From Diphasiastrum complanatum (Eukaryota; Streptophyta; Lycopodiopsida; Lycopodiales; Lycopodiaceae), in the NCBI GenBank assembly GCA_029204225.1, contig CM055097.1:71595952-71659951 (forward strand): a DNA stretch of 64,000 bases, in the 5' to 3' direction. The translations under genes and the position numbers were made by a program. How positions within the stretch are numbered: position 1 is the stretch's first letter; each line of letters starts with the position of its first letter. Of the stretch, positions 59,311-64,000 are shown piece after piece. The notes below the pieces were generated by a model, which searched no databases, was not told where the DNA came from, and was given only the letters and a program-made list of their open reading frames with translations.

Positions 59311-59542
59311 AAAATGTAGGGAAACGGCTTGGCCGTAATATAAACGTTGTAGATATAGATCCACAACCACTAGTTGCTAACATAAATGTTGTATATATAG
59401 ATCTTCGACAACCGGTAGGCTAAAACAGCAAAAGGTCTCGGAATACTATAAAAAAAAAGAATTAATGATGTAAATTTGTAGGCCAATTAGAAGGCTAGAT
59501 AAATTTATTGGTGGGAAAGCACTGAGTAGGGCCAAGGCCCAA

Positions 59543-59551
59543 TATATATAA
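59543..59551 (+). promoter_or_regulatory. TATA box of the LC8 gene
   Basis: TATATATAAGG after GGCCCAA, about 70 bp beyond repeat X, followed by a GC-richer stretch with CGC and CCG words typical of a 5' leader. Expected start is near 59,575-59,585. The long 5' region up to the start codon at 61,144 probably contains at least one intron. Confidence 0.55.
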
Positions 59552-59738
59552 GGAAAGTGGAGCTGCGCGCCGACGCACGTCCGCATGCCGCTCATACCGG
59601 CTCCATGTGCTGCTGCAATTGCAACTGCAACTGAAACTGAAAATCAGGGTACCCGTCTAAGGAACTCCCTGTTCCTTCCTTTTTTGTCCCGGGCAGGCGT
59701 CCGGCCAAGCCAGCGCTAACTTTAGCAACACCACATCT

Positions 59739-59834
59739 ATGGATTTGCATCATGCAGATGATGCAGCAGCAGCAGCAGCAGCACAGAATCCAGATACAGA
59801 GAGCAGGAATAGAAAACCAGAAAGAATTTGCTAA
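59739..59834 (+). other. Upstream ORF, 31 codons, with poly-Ala
   Basis: The frame starts MDLHHADD, has seven Ala encoded by a perfect (GCA)7 run, and ends PERIC before TAA. There is no GT dinucleotide anywhere in it, so no standard splice donor could join it to a downstream exon. It is therefore best read as an upstream ORF in the LC8 leader. If translated it would be expected to lower translation of the main ORF, which is inference. The protein itself is not recognised. Confidence 0.5.
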
Positions 59835-59984
59835 TTTCTTCCTTTTTCTTTACTTGTTTTGTTCTTCCTGTCTCGCAATCCAGGGATCTTCTTCCTTTTC
59901 TTGGAAACGACCGATTTTGCAGGTGCTTGTACTATTTCATCTTCAGTCGCTCGGATTGGTGCTGTGAATTCGGTTTTGTTGGTG

Positions 59985-60612
59985 ATGACATTGACGATTA
60001 TGTGCAGATTTTAATGCCTAAAGGTTGGTGATACTCTCGTTTGATACCGATGATACATGTCTTTATTTCAAGTAGCCGGTTGAAATTAGTTGCTGATACT
60101 ATAGTTTGATAGGTGGATATTGTCCAGATTTTAAGGAGGCGGCCAAAGATTGCTGATACTATCGTAAAACATTGATGATAATGTCCAGATTTTAAACAGC
60201 AGGCCAAAGGTTGGTGATACTTTTGTTTGTTTGATTTCGATGATGTCCAGATTTGTTGAAGTAGTACTAGGCCAGCAGTTGGTATTGCTTTTGTTTGATA
60301 TCGACGGTAATGTCCAGGTTGCATGTAGGAGTAGGCCAAAGGTTGGTGATATTATCGTTTGATATTGATATTATTGTCCAGATTTCGAGTAGGAGGCTAA
60401 AGGTTGCTGATGCTATCGTCTGATATTGATGATGATTTCCAGATTTTAAGTAGGAGCCCGAGGGTGCTTATTCTGCTATTTGGCCATTGATGGTAATGTC
60501 CAGATTCTAAGGAGAAGGCAGAAGGTTGCTGACGCTATCGTTTGATATTGACGATGATATCCAGATTTGAAACAGGAGGCCAAAGGTTAGTGATAATATC
60601 GTTTGTTGTACG
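59985..60612 (+). repeat. 60-bp minisatellite in LC8 5' region, about 10 copies
   Basis: Degenerate units of the form ATGTCCAGATTTTAAGTAGG, AGGCCAAAGGTTGCTGATAC, TATCGTTTGATATTGATGAT follow one another, with the CCAGATT marker near 60,004, 60,124, 60,186, 60,246, 60,376, 60,439, 60,498 and 60,560. It likely lies in a 5' UTR intron. The minus-strand frame across it (60,339-59,998) is a repeat artefact. Confidence 0.88.
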
Positions 60613-61143
60613 TTATGGGAACCGGACGAGTTACTGTTATTCTTGGAGTCGTCAGGCTGTATTGTTTGTTGCACGTTTTCTTGCTTAATTCAATTGTCAT
60701 GAGATTGATTTACTCGTAGTGTCAGGCTATATTGTTTGTTACACGTTTTCCTGTTGATCCACTTGAGATATTGTTCTAATCTCCACCTGTATTCGTTCGG
60801 CTAATATGCCCAACAACTTGTGCGCTTAAGTTTCCCAATCTCAAAACCCCCTTTGCCTTGAGGACGGTGATTTAATAGAAATGCCTCTGTTCATCCTTAC
60901 GTTATTGATTGTGATGGTAACCTTTAGGACCTGCGCTTTGCAGAACTTTGGAGCTCGAGAATCTTATGGTAATGGTAAAGTTTTGAAAGGTTATCTGAGT
61001 ATTCTCTTTTAATATGACAGTTAGGCACGCAGTTGACATCGAAACACAGTTCTAGGTTTATTCTCTAGACACCTTCACTGTACCTTTTTGTGAAAGGAAC
61101 TTCGTTGGTACGAGAGCACTTCCATCCTTTTGTTACTTCAAAT

Positions 61144-62084
61144 ATGCTGGAAGGGAAAGCAGTTGTTGGAGACTCAGACATGCCACAAAAGATGCAAGCC
61201 CATGCAATGCGCTGTGCCTCTCGGGCATTAGATCTTCACGATGTGACTGATTGCAAGGAAATTGCCCGTTACATTAAGAAGGTATATTTCTTGTAAGAAA
61301 ACCTTTTGCCACTATGATTTGTCGAGAATTATTCAGGATTTTCTAACCGTCTTTCGCAATCCATGTTCATCTTTAGCTTTCGTCTATAAACTTATGATCT
61401 TCCAGAATGTAGATTCAATCCTTAAACCAGTCACTTTTCGTAAATTATATTCCAATGGTAGATTTTGATAGTCAAATGTTGGTATAGATACGGAAATGGA
61501 CCCAAATCTTCGTCTAAATGAGAATTGCTTTAGCAGTATTGCCATGTCCGTTTTGGGCTAGTAACTTGAAATACTTGGGAGAAAGTGGTTTAGTTACAAA
61601 GCAGTAAAGAATTTTGCAATAACCAGATATTTGTTTGGAGCTCCGACTCCACTCAGCCGCACAAAAAAGGATATAGAGAAGATGAAATATAGTTGAGTTC
61701 GTTTCTAGCATTACTGGCACTTACGTCAGCTTGCAATAGTCACAGGGCGTGGGACGTTTGACTTGAGAGTTGTAGGCTTTATTTTGTTGCATCGTTCATA
61801 TAACGTTATCAGAGCTTCGCATATTTTAGCTCCTTTCCTGGGTTTGGTGAACTATCATTCTTTTCTTTTTTTAAGCGCTGCGTAATCTGGTTAGGCACCT
61901 TCGCGGAAGATTGTTTCTGATTTTGAAATTGACTCTGCAGGAGTTTGACGAATCTTACGGTCCTGGTTGGCAGTGCATCGTAGGGACAAGTTTCGGTTCT
62001 TATGTGACACACTCATGTGGGACGTTTATACATTTCTTTCTTGAAAGAATGGCATTTTTGCTTTTCAAAGGAATGCCGATGTAG
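61144..62084 (+). CDS. Dynein light chain, LC8 type (two coding exons)
   Basis: CDS is join(61,144-61,281; 61,941-62,084), 93 residues. Exon 1 reads [46 protein letters not shown]; exon 2 reads [47 protein letters not shown]. This covers the full LC8 fold: first helix pair, then the four-stranded sheet, with the conserved SDMP, W-CIVG-FGS and THxxGxFI blocks. LC8 is a homodimeric hub that binds short linear motifs and is a cytoplasmic and axonemal dynein subunit; plants without cytoplasmic dynein heavy chain also keep it. The intron (659 bp) has GT at 61,282 and a CTCTGCAG acceptor ending at 61,940, in phase 0, at the usual KK|EF position. I start at the MLEGKA methionine; an in-frame stop at 61,066-61,068 limits any extension. 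No disabling change is seen. Confidence 0.93.
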
Positions 62085-64000
62085 CACTTCGGCAAGCTTC
62101 TCGTCGACCTGCACCTTTTTTTTCCCGTACTTTTTTTACAAGCTTTAGCACGTTCACTCGAGCTAATAATCCTCAGCAATGGACTCATCTCCCTGTTCAT
62201 CTTACTTACACCAAAAAGGAATGGATGACAATGAAACACAGGTTATCTTCATCCTCAAATCTTCCAGTCTGGCGATAACAATTTTGAAGAGTAGCAAACG
62301 AGATGAGAGGCTAAATTGATAAAGTAAGAACAATTGTGACAAGCAAAAAGCTTTTATAGAACCAGCGTGATTGCAACCTCCATATAACATTCAATCTATG
62401 TTTTGGAAGGTGTCGCCACAGTTGGCAACTGATTCAAGAAGCTGCTTAATGTAGTGGCTGTTGAGCCTAAATAATGACTGTGAATAGGAGAGCATTTGTA
62501 GCCAAATTACCGAGCTTGATTAGCACCATGATATTCGTCAATGTGGGTGTCGATTATTTAAAGTTGCAGTTGTCGTTCAATCGTTATGGTTTCGATGTTG
62601 GGTGTAGTGTGCAAAATCTATCAATTGTTTTGTTTGTCAGACGACTGTGAATGTTCAAGAAACTGACTCGATTTGGCACTGATCATTTTCATTGGCTTAA
62701 AACTACTATGGAATTCTCTTTGCATTAAATGAAATTTCATCATAAACTAGTAGATTTTATAAAATGTTGCATAAAGCATTTTTTATGACAATGATGTGTG
62801 TTTTTGTGTTGTTTTGGTGGGTATAGTGTATAATGTATTGTTTTTCCATTATTGTAAGTTGTTTCTCTCGTAGTCATTAGTAATGCTTTTCACAATGTAA
62901 TATCTCTATTTATTTGTTCATGGTAGTGGCTTATGAAACCTTGTACAATCTAAAGTAGTGAATGTCTTTTCTGTTCCAGCTTTTGTGAAAAAAACAAGGA
63001 TATTCTTATTTGGATTGACTCTCTTTCTATGCATTATGTCATCATAAATTACTCTCTGTGCATTGTGTAGTGTTCTAAATTTTGAGTGAATCTTTGGTAT
63101 TCAATACAATGTATGAGAAATTTTATTTAGTGTTGTTTTTTTGTGATGATGGTTTGAGAAAAATCTAGTGTTGAGTCACAATGCTCAACCTTTGAATCAT
63201 TGATGATGTAGTTGGTATAACGCTTTGAATTACATCCTTATGATTTTCAAGATCGTTCCAATTGATGACGACATTTTGATCTTTTTGGTAGTCATAGTTA
63301 AATTTTGTTTAATTGTGCGATATAGTCTGTATGTTTTAGTAATAAGCATCGCGCCATGATTGCTTGTCCTTTTTAAAGTTTTGCTCAGATCCATCCAACA
63401 AATGGCAAATGTAAAAGTACTTGTTCATAATAATTTTCTAGATTTTTGTGGATGTTGTAAACTGTAAATTGAATTATTTGATAAACGGTTTCTTTCAACT
63501 GCAATGTAATGTGCGACATATTCAACAACTCAAAATTGGTGGTACAAATTTTTTTTTTTAGATGTAGTAATTATTCATCAATTTGCATTTGATGTTGATA
63601 TTGATGGTTCTAACAATTGATGAAGTTTTTTTCTTAAAAACAAGTGCTCGTTTATTTTTTGGACTCTGTGTTGATGAATGAATGTAATCATGTTGTATTG
63701 GTGAGTGGAAATGATAAAACTATAAAAGCAGCTAATTGTGCACTCATTTGTTGCATGTTATGCATTTCTTGTTTTAAAACAATTTAATGTATCATTATTG
63801 TTCCAAATTGATTTTAACATAGCATCTTTTAATGTTTTTGTCAAGGTATTGTCAACTTTTGTCATGTATGATGTGTAGCACTTGATGTCGCATAAGGATC
63901 TAGAATGTATGGTATATTAAAGTTCGCATTTGACAAGTAGCTAATTTGACGATTGAAAGGCTTTGCGTATCTATCTTTGGATGCCTTTTAAGAAATGTTT
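62085..64000. other. 3' flank of LC8 gene, no gene seen
   Basis: AT-rich sequence. Possible polyadenylation signals are scattered from 62,460. I see no ORF with protein-like composition, no transposon landmarks and no tandem repeat beyond short T runs. Confidence 0.5.

Larger units (their letters stand above)
56237..59474 (+). repeat. Repeat X copy 2, uninverted, 3.2 kb
   Basis: This is a contiguous version of the two halves found at 41,245-42,536 and 45,203-46,930. It contains (AC)n, (AT)n, (GT)n and (CT)n tracts in fixed positions, a SINE insertion and an older SINE-like block. The junction missing from copy 1 reads CACATTTTCATCCACAACC ... CCCCTTGAGAAATTT (57,437-57,470). I see no coding sequence, LTR, terminal inverted repeat or target duplication, so its class is unknown. 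Confidence 0.88.

Noticed and set aside
59998-60339. 113-codon minus-strand frame in the LC8 5' region
   Set aside because: It spans the 60-bp minisatellite and repeats the same peptide; antisense to a likely intron.

Overview
The window looks like nuclear DNA of a land plant with a large, repeat-rich genome. Two genes look intact, and both are of kinds expected in a plant nucleus: an intronless gene for a mitochondrial-type ribosomal protein uL18 (24,100-24,453, +), and a two-exon gene for an LC8-type dynein light chain (61,144-62,084, +). Nearly everything else is transposable elements, their remnants and simple repeats: Ty1/copia and Ty3/gypsy retrotransposons, a Helitron, a tRNA-derived SINE, an LTR element with no coding capacity, minisatellites, and very long CT/GA, AC/GT and AT microsatellites. 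The sequence alone does not tell me whether the plant is a fern, lycophyte, gymnosperm or angiosperm.

Layout. 1-1,029: copia gag (-) cut by a copia LTR (+). About 1,300-7,857: a decayed gypsy element (-) with 5' LTR, primer-binding site, protease and integrase but no reverse transcriptase, filled with in-frame minisatellites. About 7,870-17,418: two related copia elements, one (+, 8,341-14,631) nested inside the integrase of the other (-, 16,860-14,632 continuing at 8,340-7,870). 17,419-23,384: mostly unidentified sequence with a copia relic. 23,385-24,453: a 286-bp tandem duplication, a GA tract and the uL18 gene. 24,454-28,492: nothing recognisable. 28,493-30,950: gypsy pol (-) with a 529-bp tandem duplication. 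32,374-33,346: an LTR fragment and a long hairpin. 34,171-40,108: a near full-length copia element (-) with both LTRs. 41,245-50,025: a Helitron and an unnamed repeat (here called X), rearranged by an inversion. 50,027-56,222: a second copy of the 30.7-32.6 kb locus, carrying a non-coding LTR element. 56,237-59,474: an uninverted copy of X carrying a SINE. 59,500-62,084: the dynein light chain gene.

The most informative structure is the inversion. The Helitron Rep-helicase reads on the minus strand from 49,770 to 46,931 and stops just after helicase motif II. The rest of the same helicase, from just before motif III, is on the plus strand from 42,537. The two ends of the inverted block also split repeat X, whose uninverted copy at 56.2-59.5 kb shows the original order. 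Flipping 42,537-46,930 restores both at once.

The two host genes are unrelated in function: uL18 binds 5S rRNA in the large ribosomal subunit, and LC8 is a dimeric hub protein. Their immediate surroundings differ from the TE matrix, with a GA tract before uL18, and a TATA box, an upstream ORF and a 60-bp minisatellite before LC8. All calls come from reading the sequence; no database search was possible.
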